This document shows positions 14,001 to 29,599 of a DNA stretch of 64,000 bases, piece after piece. Below the pieces are notes generated by a model. It did not search any database. It was not told where the DNA came from and saw only the letters and a program-made list of their open reading frames with translations. How positions within the stretch are numbered: the stretch's first letter is position 1; each line of letters opens with the position of its first letter. Source of the DNA: Megascapheus bottae (taxonomy: Eukaryota; Chordata; Mammalia; Rodentia; Geomyidae). The DNA is taken from positions 1 through 64,000 of the forward strand of contig JANJXV010001756.1 in NCBI GenBank assembly GCA_024803745.1. Direction: 5' to 3'. Both the position numbers and the translations under genes were made by a program.

Positions 14001-17000
14001 CCTATATTCTATGACATCACACACCTCCATTCTATGACTTCACAAACTTCCATTGTGACGTCACACACCTCCATTCTATGAGTTCACACACCTCCATTCT
14101 ATGACTTCACACACCACGATTCTGACTTCACACACCTCTAGTCTATGACTTCGAACACCTACATTCTGACTTCACACACATCCATTCTATGACTTCACAG
14201 ACCTCGAATCTGTGACTTCACTCACCTCCACTCTATGACTTCACATTTCTCCATTCTATGATTCCCCACACCTAATTTCTATGACTTCACCCACCTCCAT
14301 TCTGACTTCACACCTCCATTCGGACTTCACACACCTCCATTCTATGACTTCACACACCTCCATTCTGACTTCACACACCTCCATTCTGTGACTTCACACA
14401 CCTCCATTCTATGATTTCACACACTTCCATTCTGTGACTTCACACACCTCCATTCTATGACTTCACACACCTCCATTCTGTGACTTCACACACCTCCAGT
14501 CTATGACTTCACACACCTCCATTCTATGACTTCACACACCTACATTGTGACTTCACACAACTCCATTTTATGAGTTCACACACCTGCATTGTGACTTCAC
14601 ACACCTCCATTCTATGACTTCACACACCTCCATTCTGACCTAACACACCTCCATTCTGACTTCACACACTTAAATTCTGTGACTTCACACACCTCCATTC
14701 TATGATTTCACACACCTCCATTCTATGACTTCTCTCACCTCCATTCTATGACTTCACACACCTCCTTTCTGAGTTGACACACCTCCATTCTATGACTTCA
14801 CACACCTCCAATCTGAATACACACACCTCCATTCTATGACTTCAACCACCTCCATTCTATGACTTCACACACCGCCATTCTCCGACTTCACACCTCTCTA
14901 ATTTGATTTCTCATACCTCCATTATATGACTTCACAAACCTCCCTTCGTTGACTTCACAATACTCCATTCTATGACTTCACACATCTACATTCTATGACT
15001 TCACACACCTCAATTCTGACTCACATAACTCCATTCTGTGACTTCACAAAACTCCATTCTATGATTTCACATATCTCCATACTATGACTTCACACACCTC
15101 CATCTATGACTTCACACACCTCCATTCTCAGTTCACACACCTCCATTCTGTGACTTCACACACCTCCATTCTGACTTCACACACCTCCATTGTATGACTT
15201 CACACACCTCTATTCTGTGACTTCACACACCTCCAGTCTATAACTTCACAAACTTCCATTGTGACGTCACACACCTCCATTCTATGAGTTCACACACCTC
15301 CATTCTATGACTTCACACACATCGATTCTGACTTCACACACCTCTATTCTATGACTTCGAACACCTACATTCTGACTTCACACACATCCATTCTATGACT
15401 TCACAGACCTCGAATCTGTGAATTCACTCACCTCCACTCTATGACTTCACACTTCTCCATTCTATGACTTCCCACACCTAATTTCTATGACTTCACCCAC
15501 CTCCATTCTGACTTCACACCTCCATTCGGACTTCACACACCTGCATTCTATGACTTCACACACCTCCATTCTGACTTCACACACCTCCATTCTGTGTCTT
15601 CACACACCTCCATTCTATGATTTCACACACTTCCATTCTGTGACTTCACACACCTCCATTCTATGACTTCACACACCTCCATTCTGTGACTTCACACACC
15701 TCCAGTCTATGACTTCACACACCTCCATTCTATGACTTCACACACCTACATTGTGACTTCACAAAACTCCATTTTATGAGTTCACACACCTGCATTGTGA
15801 CTTCACACACCTCCATTCTATGACTTCACACACCTCTATTCTGACCTCACACACCTGCATTCTGATTTCACACACCTAAATTCTGTGACTTCACACACCT
15901 CCATTCTATGATTTCACACACCTCCATTCTATGACTTCACTCACCTCCATTCTATGACTTCACACACCTCCTTTCTGAGTTGACACACATCCATTCTATG
16001 ACTTCACACACCTCCAATCTGAATTCACACACCTCCATTCTATGACTTCACAAACCTCCATTCTGTGACTTTACACGCCTCCATTCTATAACTTAACACA
16101 GCTCCATTCTGACTTCACACACCTCAATTCTATGATTTTACACACCTCTATTCTGACTTCACACACCTCCATTCTGTGACTTCACAAACCTCCATTCTAT
16201 GACTTCACACACCTCCACTCTGTGACTTCACACATCTCCAATCTGTGACTTTACAAACCTCCATTCTGCGAATTCACACACCTCCATTCTGTGATTTCAC
16301 ACACCTCCATCTGTGACTTCACACACCTCCATTCTTTGACTTCACACACCTCCATTCTATGACTTCACACACCTCCATTGTAACTTCACACACCTCCATT
16401 CTGTGACTTCACACACCTCCCTTCCGTAGCTTCACACACCTCCATTCTATGACTTCACACACCTACATTCTATGACATCACACACCTCCATTCTATGACT
16501 TCACACACTTCCATTCTATGACTTCACACACCTCCATTCTATGACTTCACACACCTCCATTCTATGACTTCACACATCTGCCTTCTGACCTCACACACCT
16601 CCATTCTGACTTCACACACCTAAATGCTGTGACTTCACACACCTCCATTCTATGACTTCACACACCTCCATTCTATGACTTCACTCACCTCCATTCTATG
16701 ACTTCACACACCTCCTTTCTGGGTTGACACACCTCCATTCTATGACTTCACACACCTCCAATCTGAATACACACACCTCCATTCTATGACTTCACCCACC
16801 TCCATTCTATGACTTCACACACCTCCATTCTCCGATTTCACACCTCTCTAATTTGATTTCTCATACCTCCATTATATGACTTCACAAACCTCCCTTCGTT
16901 GACTTCACAATACTCCATTCTATGACTTCACACATCTACATTCTATGACTTCACACACCTCAATTCTGACTCACACAACTCCATTCTGTGACTTCACAAA

Positions 17001-20000
17001 ACTCCATTCTATGATTTCACATATCTCCATACTATGACTTCACACACCTCCATCTATGACTTCACACACCTCCATTCTCAGTTCACACACCTCCATTCTG
17101 TGACTTCACACACCTCCATTCTGACTTCACACACCTCCATTGTATGACTTCACACACCTCTATTCTGTGACTTCACACACCTCCATTCTATAACTTCACA
17201 AACTTCCATTGTGACGTCACACACCTCCATCCTATGAGTTCACACACCTCCATTCTATGAGTTCACACACCTCCATTCTATGACTTCACACACCTCCCTT
17301 CCATGACTTCACACACCTCCATTCTATGACTTCACACACCTACATTCTATGACATCACACACCTCCATTCTTTGACTTCACACACTTCCATTCTATGACT
17401 TCACACACCTCCATTCTATGACTTCACACACCTCCATTCTATGACTTCACACATCTGCCTTCTGACTTCACACACCTCCATTCTATGACTTCATACACCT
17501 CCATTCTATGACTTCATACACCAACATTCTAGGACTTCACACACCTCCATTCTATGACTTCACAAATCTCCATTCTAACTTCACACTCCTCCATTCTATG
17601 ACTTCACACACCTCCATTCTATGACTTCACAATCTCCTTTCTGTAACTTCACACAATTCCAATGTTTGACTTCACAAACCTCCATTCCATGACTTCACAC
17701 ACCGCCATTCTTTGACTTCACACACCTCCTTTCTGAGTTGACACACCTCCATTCTATGACTTCACACACCTCCAATCTGAATACACACACCTCCATTCTA
17801 TGACTTCAACCACCTCCATTCTATGACTTCACACACCGCCATTCTCCGACTTCACACCTCTCTAATTTGATTTCTCATACCTCCATTATATGACTTCACA
17901 AACCTCCCTTCGTTGACTTCACAATACTCCATTCTATGACTTCACACATCTACATTCTATGACTTCACACACCTCAATTCCGACTCACACAACTCCATTC
18001 TGTGACTTCACAAAACTCCATTCTATGATTTCACATATCTCCATACTATGACTTCACACACCTCCATCTATGACTTCACACACCTCCATTCTCAGTTCAC
18101 ACACCTCCATTCTGTGACTTCACACACCTCCATTCTATGATTTCACACACTTACATTCTGTGACTTCACACACCTCCATTCTATGACTTCACACACCTCC
18201 ATTCTGTGACTTCACACACCTCCAGTCTATGACTTCACACACCTCCATTCTATGACTTCACACACCTACATTGTGACTTCACACAACTCCATTTTATGAG
18301 TTCACACACCTGCATTGTGACTTCACACACCTCCATTCTATGACTTCACACACCTCCATTCTGACCTCACACACCTCCATTCTGACTTCACACACCTAAA
18401 TTCTGTGACTTCACACACCTCCATTCTATGATTTCACACACCTCCATTCTATGACTTCACTCACCTCCATTCTATGACTTCACACACCTCCTTTCTGAGT
18501 TGACACACATCCATTCTATGACTTCACACACCTCCAATCTGAATTCACACAACTCCATTCTATGACTTCACACACCTCCATTCTGTGACTTCACACACCT
18601 CCATTCTATGAGTTCACACACCTCCATTTTGACTTCACACACCTCCATTCTATAACTTAACACAGCTCCATTCTGACTTCACACACCTCAATTCTATGAT
18701 TTTACACACCTCTATTCTGACTTCACACACCTCCATTCTGTGACTTCACAAACCTCCATTCTATGACTTCACACACCTCCACTCTGTGACTTCACACATC
18801 TCCAATCTGTGACTTTACACACCTCCATTCTGCGAATTCACACACCTCCATTCTGTGATTTCACACACCTCCATCTGTGACTTCACACACCTCCATTCTT
18901 TGACTTCACACACCTCCATTCTATGACTTCACACACCTCCATTGTAACTTCACACACCTCCATTCTGTGACTTCACACACCTGCCTTCCATGACTTCACA
19001 CACCTCCATTCTATGACTTCACACACCTACATTCTATGACCTCACACACCTCCATTCTATGACTTTACACACTTCCATTCTATGACTTCACACACCTCCA
19101 TTCTATGACTTCACACACCTCCATTCTATGACTTCACACATCTGCCTTCTGACTTCACACACCTCCATTCTATGACTTCATACACCTCCATTCTATGACT
19201 TCATAGACCAACATTCTAGGACTTCACACACCTCCATTCTATGACTTCACAAACCTCCATTCTATGACTTCACAAATCTCCATTCTATGACTTCACACAC
19301 CTCCATTCTCCGACTTCACACCCCTCTAATTTGATTTCTCATACCTCCATTCTATGACTTCACAAACCTCCCTTCGTTGACTTCACAATACTCCATTCTA
19401 TGACTTTACACATCTACATTCTATGACTTCACACACCTCAATTCTGACTCACACAATTCCACTCTGTGACTTCACAAATCTCCATTCTATGATTTCACAT
19501 ATCTCCATACTATGACTTCACACACCTCCATCTATGACTTCACACACCTCCATTCTCAGTTCACACACCTCCATCTGTGACTTCACACACCTCCATTGTA
19601 ACTTCACACACCTCCATTCTGTGACTTCACACACCTCCCTTCCATGACTTCACACACCTCCATTCTATGACTTCACACACCTACATTCTATGACGTCACA
19701 CACCTCCATTCTTTGACTTCACACACTTCCATTCTATGACTTCACACACCTCCATTCTATGACTTCACACACCTCCATTCTATGACTTCACACATCTGCC
19801 TTCTGACTTCACACACCTCCATTCTATGACTTCATACACCTCCATTCTATGACTTCATACACCAACATTCTAGGACTTCACACACCTCCATTCTATGACT
19901 TCACAAATCTCCATTCTAACTTCACACTCCTCCATTCTATGACTTCACACACCTCCATTCTATGACTTCACAATCTCCTTTCTGTAACTTCACACAATTC

Positions 20001-21572
20001 CAATGTTTGACTTCACAAACCTCCATTCCATGACTTCACACACCGCCATTCTTTGACTTCACACACCTCCTTTCTGAGTTGACACACCTCCATTCTATGA
20101 CTTCACACACCTCCAATCTGAATACACACACCTCCATTCTATGACTTCAACCACCTCCATTCTATGACTTCACACACCGCCATTCTCCGACTTCACACCT
20201 CTCTAATTTGATTTCTCATACCTCCATTATATGACTTCACAAACCTCCCTTCGTTGACTTCACAATACTCCATTCTATGACTTCACACATCTACATTCTA
20301 TGACTTCACACACCTCAATTCCGACTCACACAACTCCATTCTGTGACTTCACAAAACTCCATTCTATGATTTCACATATCTCCATACTATGACTTCACAC
20401 ACCTCCATCTATGACTTCACACACCTCCATTCTCAGTTCACACACCTCCATTCTGTGACTTCACACACCTCCATTCTATGATTTCACACACTTACATTCT
20501 GTGACTTCACACACCTCCATTCTATGACTTCACACACCTCCATTCTGTGACTTCACACACCTCCAGTCTATGACTTCACACACCTCCATTCTATGACTTC
20601 ACACACCTACATTGTGACTTCACACAACTCCATTTTATGAGTTCACACACCTGCATTGTGACTTCACACACCTCCATTCTATGACTTCACACACCTCCAT
20701 TCTGACCTCACACACCTCCATTCTGACTTCACACACCTAAATTCTGTGACTTCACACACCTCCATTCTATGATTTCACACACCTCCATTCTATGACTTCA
20801 CTCACCTCCATTCTATGACTTCACACACCTCCTTTCTGAGTTGACACACATCCATTCTATGACTTCACACACCTCCAATCTGAATTCACACAACTCCATT
20901 CTATGACTTCACACACCTCCATTCTGTGACTTCACACACCTCCATTCTATGAGTTCACACACCTCCATTTTGACTTCACACACCTCCATTCTATAACTTA
21001 ACACAGCTCCATTCTGACTTCACACACCTCAATTCTATGATTTTACACACCTCTATTCTGACTTCACACACCTCCATTCTGTGACTTCACAAACCTCCAT
21101 TCTATGACTTCACACACCTCCACTCTGTGACTTCACACATCTCCAATCTGTGACTTTACACACCTCCATTCTGCGAATTCACACACCTCCATTCTGTGAT
21201 TTCACACACCTCCATCTGTGACTTCACACACCTCCATTCTTTGACTTCACACACCTCCATTCTATGACTTCACACACCTCCATTGTAACTTCACACACCT
21301 CCATTCTGTGACTTCACCCACCTGCCTTCCATGACTTCACACACCTCCATTCTATGACTTCACACACCTACATTCTATGACCTCACACACCTCCATTCTA
21401 TGACTTCACACACTTCCATTCTATGACTTCACACACCTCCATTCTATGACTTCACACACCTCCATTCTATGACTTCACACGTCTGCCTTCTGACTTCACA
21501 CACCTCCATTCTATGACTTCATACACCTCCATTCTATGACTTCATAGACCAACATTCTAGGACTTCACACAC
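13598..21572. repeat. 7,975-bp tandem duplication, copy 2
   Basis: This copy begins inside a stretch of about 30 bases (13,598-13,629) shared by the end of copy 1 and the start of copy 2. The breakpoint therefore fell within about one unit of homology. By eye the copies are almost identical; one clear substitution is AATTCACTC at 15,421 against CTTCACTC at 7,446. Such identity over 8 kb implies a recent event or efficient homogenisation. An assembly duplication would look the same. Confidence 0.87.
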
Positions 21573-22619
21573 CTCCATTCTATGACTTCACACACCTCCA
21601 TTCTATGACTTCACAAATCTCCATTCTATGACTTCACACACCTCCATTCTCCGACTTCACACCCCTCTAATTTGATTTCTCATACCTCCATTCTATGACT
21701 TCACAAACCTCCCTTCGTTGACTTCACAATACTCCATTCTATGACTTCACACATCTACATTCTATGACTTCACACACCTCAATTCCGACTCACACAACTC
21801 CATTCTGTGACTTCACAAAACTCCATTCTATGATTTCACATATCTCCATACTATGACTTCACACACCTCCATCTATGACTTCACACACCTCCATTCTCAG
21901 TTCACACACCTCCATTCTGTGACTTCACACACCTCCATTCTATGATTTCACACACTTACATTCTGTGACTTCACACACCTCCATTCTATGACTTCACACA
22001 CCTCCATTCTGTGACTTCACACACCTCCAGTCTATGACTTCACACACCTCCATTCTATGACTTCACACACCTACATTGTGACTTCACACAACTCCATTTT
22101 ATGAGTTCACACACCTGCATTGTGACTTCACACACCTCCATTCTATGACTTCACACACCTCCATTCTGACCTCACACACCTCCATTCTGACTTCACACAC
22201 CTAAATTCTGTGACTTCACACACCTCCATTCTATGATTTCACACACCTCCATTCTATGACTTCACTCACCTCCATTCTATGACTTCACACACCTCCTTTC
22301 TGAGTTGACACACATCCATTCTATGACTTCACACACCTCCAATCTGAATTCACACAACTCCATTCTATGACTTCACACACCTCCATTCTGTGACTTCACA
22401 CACCTCCATTCTATGAGTTCACACACCTCCATTTTGACTTCACACACCTCCATTCTATAACTTAACACAGCTCCATTCTGACTTCACACACCTCAATTCT
22501 ATGATTTTACACACCTCTATTCTGACTTCACACACCTCCATTCTGTGACTTCACAAACCTCCATTCTATGACTTCACACACCTCCACTCTGTGACTTCAC
22601 ACATCTCCAATCTGTGACT
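16251..22619. repeat. 6,369-bp tandem duplication, copy 1
   Basis: Markers recur at +6,369: TTACAAACCTCC 16251/22620, TGACGTCA 17212/23581 and 19691/26060, TCCTTTCTGTAAC 17635/24004 and 19976/26345, AATTCCGACTC 20317/26686 and 21781/28150. The unit includes most of copy 2 of the 7,975-bp repeat and part of the second 1,464-bp copy, so it is younger than both. Confidence 0.88.
20270..21733. repeat. 1,464-bp tandem module, copy 1
   Basis: The variant AATTCCGACTCACAC occurs at 20317 and 21781, 1,464 apart, and at 26686 and 28150, again 1,464 apart. The second copy starts at about 21,680-21,740, where CACATCTACATTC units of two different contexts join. It is interrupted at about 22,619 by the next duplication and resumes at 28,989. 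The start and end of this copy are good to within about 60 bases. Confidence 0.75.
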
Positions 22620-25600
22620 TTACAAACCTCCATTCTGCGAATTCACACACCTCCATTCTGTGATTTCACACACCTCCATCTGTGACTTCACACACCTCCA
22701 TTCTTTGACTTCACACACCTCCATTCTATGACTTCACACACCTCCATTGTAACTTCACACACCTCCATTCTGTGACTTCACACACCTCCCTTCCGTAGCT
22801 TCACACACCTCCATTCTATGACTTCACACACCTACATTCTATGACATCACACACCTCCATTCTATGACTTCACACACTTCCATTCTATGACTTCACACAC
22901 CTCCATTCTATGACTTCACACACCTCCATTCTATGACTTCACACATCTGCCTTCTGACCTCACACACCTCCATTCTGACTTCACACACCTAAATGCTGTG
23001 ACTTCACACACCTCCATTCTATGACTTCACACACCTCCATTCTATGACTTCACTCACCTCCATTCTATGACTTCACACACCTCCTTTCTGGGTTGACACA
23101 CCTCCATTCTATGACTTCACACACCTCCAATCTGAATACACACACCTCCATTCTATGACTTCACCCACCTCCATTCTATGACTTCACACACCTCCATTCT
23201 CCGATTTCACACCTCTCTAATTTGATTTCTCATACCTCCATTATATGACTTCACAAACCTCCCTTCGTTGACTTCACAATACTCCATTCTATGACTTCAC
23301 ACATCTACATTCTATGACTTCACACACCTCAATTCTGACTCACACAACTCCATTCTGTGACTTCACAAAACTCCATTCTATGATTTCACATATCTCCATA
23401 CTATGACTTCACACACCTCCATCTATGACTTCACACACCTCCATTCTCAGTTCACACACCTCCATTCTGTGACTTCACACACCTCCATTCTGACTTCACA
23501 CACCTCCATTGTATGACTTCACACACCTCTATTCTGTGACTTCACACACCTCCATTCTATAACTTCACAAACTTCCATTGTGACGTCACACACCTCCATC
23601 CTATGAGTTCACACACCTCCATTCTATGAGTTCACACACCTCCATTCTATGACTTCACACACCTCCCTTCCATGACTTCACACACCTCCATTCTATGACT
23701 TCACACACCTACATTCTATGACATCACACACCTCCATTCTTTGACTTCACACACTTCCATTCTATGACTTCACACACCTCCATTCTATGACTTCACACAC
23801 CTCCATTCTATGACTTCACACATCTGCCTTCTGACTTCACACACCTCCATTCTATGACTTCATACACCTCCATTCTATGACTTCATACACCAACATTCTA
23901 GGACTTCACACACCTCCATTCTATGACTTCACAAATCTCCATTCTAACTTCACACTCCTCCATTCTATGACTTCACACACCTCCATTCTATGACTTCACA
24001 ATCTCCTTTCTGTAACTTCACACAATTCCAATGTTTGACTTCACAAACCTCCATTCCATGACTTCACACACCGCCATTCTTTGACTTCACACACCTCCTT
24101 TCTGAGTTGACACACCTCCATTCTATGACTTCACACACCTCCAATCTGAATACACACACCTCCATTCTATGACTTCAACCACCTCCATTCTATGACTTCA
24201 CACACCGCCATTCTCCGACTTCACACCTCTCTAATTTGATTTCTCATACCTCCATTATATGACTTCACAAACCTCCCTTCGTTGACTTCACAATACTCCA
24301 TTCTATGACTTCACACATCTACATTCTATGACTTCACACACCTCAATTCCGACTCACACAACTCCATTCTGTGACTTCACAAAACTCCATTCTATGATTT
24401 CACATATCTCCATACTATGACTTCACACACCTCCATCTATGACTTCACACACCTCCATTCTCAGTTCACACACCTCCATTCTGTGACTTCACACACCTCC
24501 ATTCTATGATTTCACACACTTACATTCTGTGACTTCACACACCTCCATTCTATGACTTCACACACCTCCATTCTGTGACTTCACACACCTCCAGTCTATG
24601 ACTTCACACACCTCCATTCTATGACTTCACACACCTACATTGTGACTTCACACAACTCCATTTTATGAGTTCACACACCTGCATTGTGACTTCACACACC
24701 TCCATTCTATGACTTCACACACCTCCATTCTGACCTCACACACCTCCATTCTGACTTCACACACCTAAATTCTGTGACTTCACACACCTCCATTCTATGA
24801 TTTCACACACCTCCATTCTATGACTTCACTCACCTCCATTCTATGACTTCACACACCTCCTTTCTGAGTTGACACACATCCATTCTATGACTTCACACAC
24901 CTCCAATCTGAATTCACACAACTCCATTCTATGACTTCACACACCTCCATTCTGTGACTTCACACACCTCCATTCTATGAGTTCACACACCTCCATTTTG
25001 ACTTCACACACCTCCATTCTATAACTTAACACAGCTCCATTCTGACTTCACACACCTCAATTCTATGATTTTACACACCTCTATTCTGACTTCACACACC
25101 TCCATTCTGTGACTTCACAAACCTCCATTCTATGACTTCACACACCTCCACTCTGTGACTTCACACATCTCCAATCTGTGACTTTACACACCTCCATTCT
25201 GCGAATTCACACACCTCCATTCTGTGATTTCACACACCTCCATCTGTGACTTCACACACCTCCATTCTTTGACTTCACACACCTCCATTCTATGACTTCA
25301 CACACCTCCATTGTAACTTCACACACCTCCATTCTGTGACTTCACACACCTGCCTTCCATGACTTCACACACCTCCATTCTATGACTTCACACACCTACA
25401 TTCTATGACCTCACACACCTCCATTCTATGACTTTACACACTTCCATTCTATGACTTCACACACCTCCATTCTATGACTTCACACACCTCCATTCTATGA
25501 CTTCACACATCTGCCTTCTGACTTCACACACCTCCATTCTATGACTTCATACACCTCCATTCTATGACTTCATAGACCAACATTCTAGGACTTCACACAC

Positions 25601-28600
25601 CTCCATTCTATGACTTCACAAACCTCCATTCTATGACTTCACAAATCTCCATTCTATGACTTCACACACCTCCATTCTCCGACTTCACACCCCTCTAATT
25701 TGATTTCTCATACCTCCATTCTATGACTTCACAAACCTCCCTTCGTTGACTTCACAATACTCCATTCTATGACTTTACACATCTACATTCTATGACTTCA
25801 CACACCTCAATTCTGACTCACACAATTCCACTCTGTGACTTCACAAATCTCCATTCTATGATTTCACATATCTCCATACTATGACTTCACACACCTCCAT
25901 CTATGACTTCACACACCTCCATTCTCAGTTCACACACCTCCATCTGTGACTTCACACACCTCCATTGTAACTTCACACACCTCCATTCTGTGACTTCACA
26001 CACCTCCCTTCCATGACTTCACACACCTCCATTCTATGACTTCACACACCTACATTCTATGACGTCACACACCTCCATTCTTTGACTTCACACACTTCCA
26101 TTCTATGACTTCACACACCTCCATTCTATGACTTCACACACCTCCATTCTATGACTTCACACATCTGCCTTCTGACTTCACACACCTCCATTCTATGACT
26201 TCATACACCTCCATTCTATGACTTCATACACCAACATTCTAGGACTTCACACACCTCCATTCTATGACTTCACAAATCTCCATTCTAACTTCACACTCCT
26301 CCATTCTATGACTTCACACACCTCCATTCTATGACTTCACAATCTCCTTTCTGTAACTTCACACAATTCCAATGTTTGACTTCACAAACCTCCATTCCAT
26401 GACTTCACACACCGCCATTCTTTGACTTCACACACCTCCTTTCTGAGTTGACACACCTCCATTCTATGACTTCACACACCTCCAATCTGAATACACACAC
26501 CTCCATTCTATGACTTCAACCACCTCCATTCTATGACTTCACACACCGCCATTCTCCGACTTCACACCTCTCTAATTTGATTTCTCATACCTCCATTATA
26601 TGACTTCACAAACCTCCCTTCGTTGACTTCACAATACTCCATTCTATGACTTCACACATCTACATTCTATGACTTCACACACCTCAATTCCGACTCACAC
26701 AACTCCATTCTGTGACTTCACAAAACTCCATTCTATGATTTCACATATCTCCATACTATGACTTCACACACCTCCATCTATGACTTCACACACCTCCATT
26801 CTCAGTTCACACACCTCCATTCTGTGACTTCACACACCTCCATTCTATGATTTCACACACTTACATTCTGTGACTTCACACACCTCCATTCTATGACTTC
26901 ACACACCTCCATTCTGTGACTTCACACACCTCCAGTCTATGACTTCACACACCTCCATTCTATGACTTCACACACCTACATTGTGACTTCACACAACTCC
27001 ATTTTATGAGTTCACACACCTGCATTGTGACTTCACACACCTCCATTCTATGACTTCACACACCTCCATTCTGACCTCACACACCTCCATTCTGACTTCA
27101 CACACCTAAATTCTGTGACTTCACACACCTCCATTCTATGATTTCACACACCTCCATTCTATGACTTCACTCACCTCCATTCTATGACTTCACACACCTC
27201 CTTTCTGAGTTGACACACATCCATTCTATGACTTCACACACCTCCAATCTGAATTCACACAACTCCATTCTATGACTTCACACACCTCCATTCTGTGACT
27301 TCACACACCTCCATTCTATGAGTTCACACACCTCCATTTTGACTTCACACACCTCCATTCTATAACTTAACACAGCTCCATTCTGACTTCACACACCTCA
27401 ATTCTATGATTTTACACACCTCTATTCTGACTTCACACACCTCCATTCTGTGACTTCACAAACCTCCATTCTATGACTTCACACACCTCCACTCTGTGAC
27501 TTCACACATCTCCAATCTGTGACTTTACACACCTCCATTCTGCGAATTCACACACCTCCATTCTGTGATTTCACACACCTCCATCTGTGACTTCACACAC
27601 CTCCATTCTTTGACTTCACACACCTCCATTCTATGACTTCACACACCTCCATTGTAACTTCACACACCTCCATTCTGTGACTTCACCCACCTGCCTTCCA
27701 TGACTTCACACACCTCCATTCTATGACTTCACACACCTACATTCTATGACCTCACACACCTCCATTCTATGACTTCACACACTTCCATTCTATGACTTCA
27801 CACACCTCCATTCTATGACTTCACACACCTCCATTCTATGACTTCACACGTCTGCCTTCTGACTTCACACACCTCCATTCTATGACTTCATACACCTCCA
27901 TTCTATGACTTCATAGACCAACATTCTAGGACTTCACACACCTCCATTCTATGACTTCACACACCTCCATTCTATGACTTCACAAATCTCCATTCTATGA
28001 CTTCACACACCTCCATTCTCCGACTTCACACCCCTCTAATTTGATTTCTCATACCTCCATTCTATGACTTCACAAACCTCCCTTCGTTGACTTCACAATA
28101 CTCCATTCTATGACTTCACACATCTACATTCTATGACTTCACACACCTCAATTCCGACTCACACAACTCCATTCTGTGACTTCACAAAACTCCATTCTAT
28201 GATTTCACATATCTCCATACTATGACTTCACACACCTCCATCTATGACTTCACACACCTCCATTCTCAGTTCACACACCTCCATTCTGTGACTTCACACA
28301 CCTCCATTCTATGATTTCACACACTTACATTCTGTGACTTCACACACCTCCATTCTATGACTTCACACACCTCCATTCTGTGACTTCACACACCTCCAGT
28401 CTATGACTTCACACACCTCCATTCTATGACTTCACACACCTACATTGTGACTTCACACAACTCCATTTTATGAGTTCACACACCTGCATTGTGACTTCAC
28501 ACACCTCCATTCTATGACTTCACACACCTCCATTCTGACCTCACACACCTCCATTCTGACTTCACACACCTAAATTCTGTGACTTCACACACCTCCATTC

Positions 28601-28988
28601 TATGATTTCACACACCTCCATTCTATGACTTCACTCACCTCCATTCTATGACTTCACACACCTCCTTTCTGAGTTGACACACATCCATTCTATGACTTCA
28701 CACACCTCCAATCTGAATTCACACAACTCCATTCTATGACTTCACACACCTCCATTCTGTGACTTCACACACCTCCATTCTATGAGTTCACACACCTCCA
28801 TTTTGACTTCACACACCTCCATTCTATAACTTAACACAGCTCCATTCTGACTTCACACACCTCAATTCTATGATTTTACACACCTCTATTCTGACTTCAC
28901 ACACCTCCATTCTGTGACTTCACAAACCTCCATTCTATGACTTCACACACCTCCACTCTGTGACTTCACACATCTCCAATCTGTGACT
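22620..28988. repeat. 6,369-bp tandem duplication, copy 2
   Basis: The copy directly follows copy 1. The left breakpoint is between about 22,450 and 22,620, where all candidate source sequences agree. The right end shows at about 28,989, which reads TTACACACC where 22,620 reads TTACAAACC. From there the sequence follows the interrupted 1,464-bp module up to about 29,614. No large difference between the copies was seen on reading. Confidence 0.87.
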
Positions 28989-29599
28989 TTACACACCTCC
29001 ATTCTGCGAATTCACACACCTCCATTCTGTGATTTCACACACCTCCATCTGTGACTTCACACACCTCCATTCTTTGACTTCACACACCTCCATTCTATGA
29101 CTTCACACACCTCCATTGTAACTTCACACACCTCCATTCTGTGACTTCACACACCTGCCTTCCATGACTTCACACACCTCCATTCTATGACTTCACACAC
29201 CTACATTCTATGACCTCACACACCTCCATTCTATGACTTCACACACTTCCATTCTATGACTTCACACACCTCCATTCTATGACTTCACACACCTCCATTC
29301 TATGACTTCACACGTCTGCCTTCTGACTTCACACACCTCCATTCTATGACTTCATACACCTCCATTCTATGACTTCATAGACCAACATTCTAGGACTTCA
29401 CACACCTCCATTCTATGACTTCACACACCTCCATTCTATGACTTCACAAATCTCCATTCTATGACTTCACACACCTCCATTCTCCGACTTCACACCCCTC
29501 TAATTTGATTTCTCATACCTCCATTCTATGACTTCACAAACCTCCCTTCGTTGACTTCACAATACTCCATTCTATGACTTCACACATCTACATTCTATG

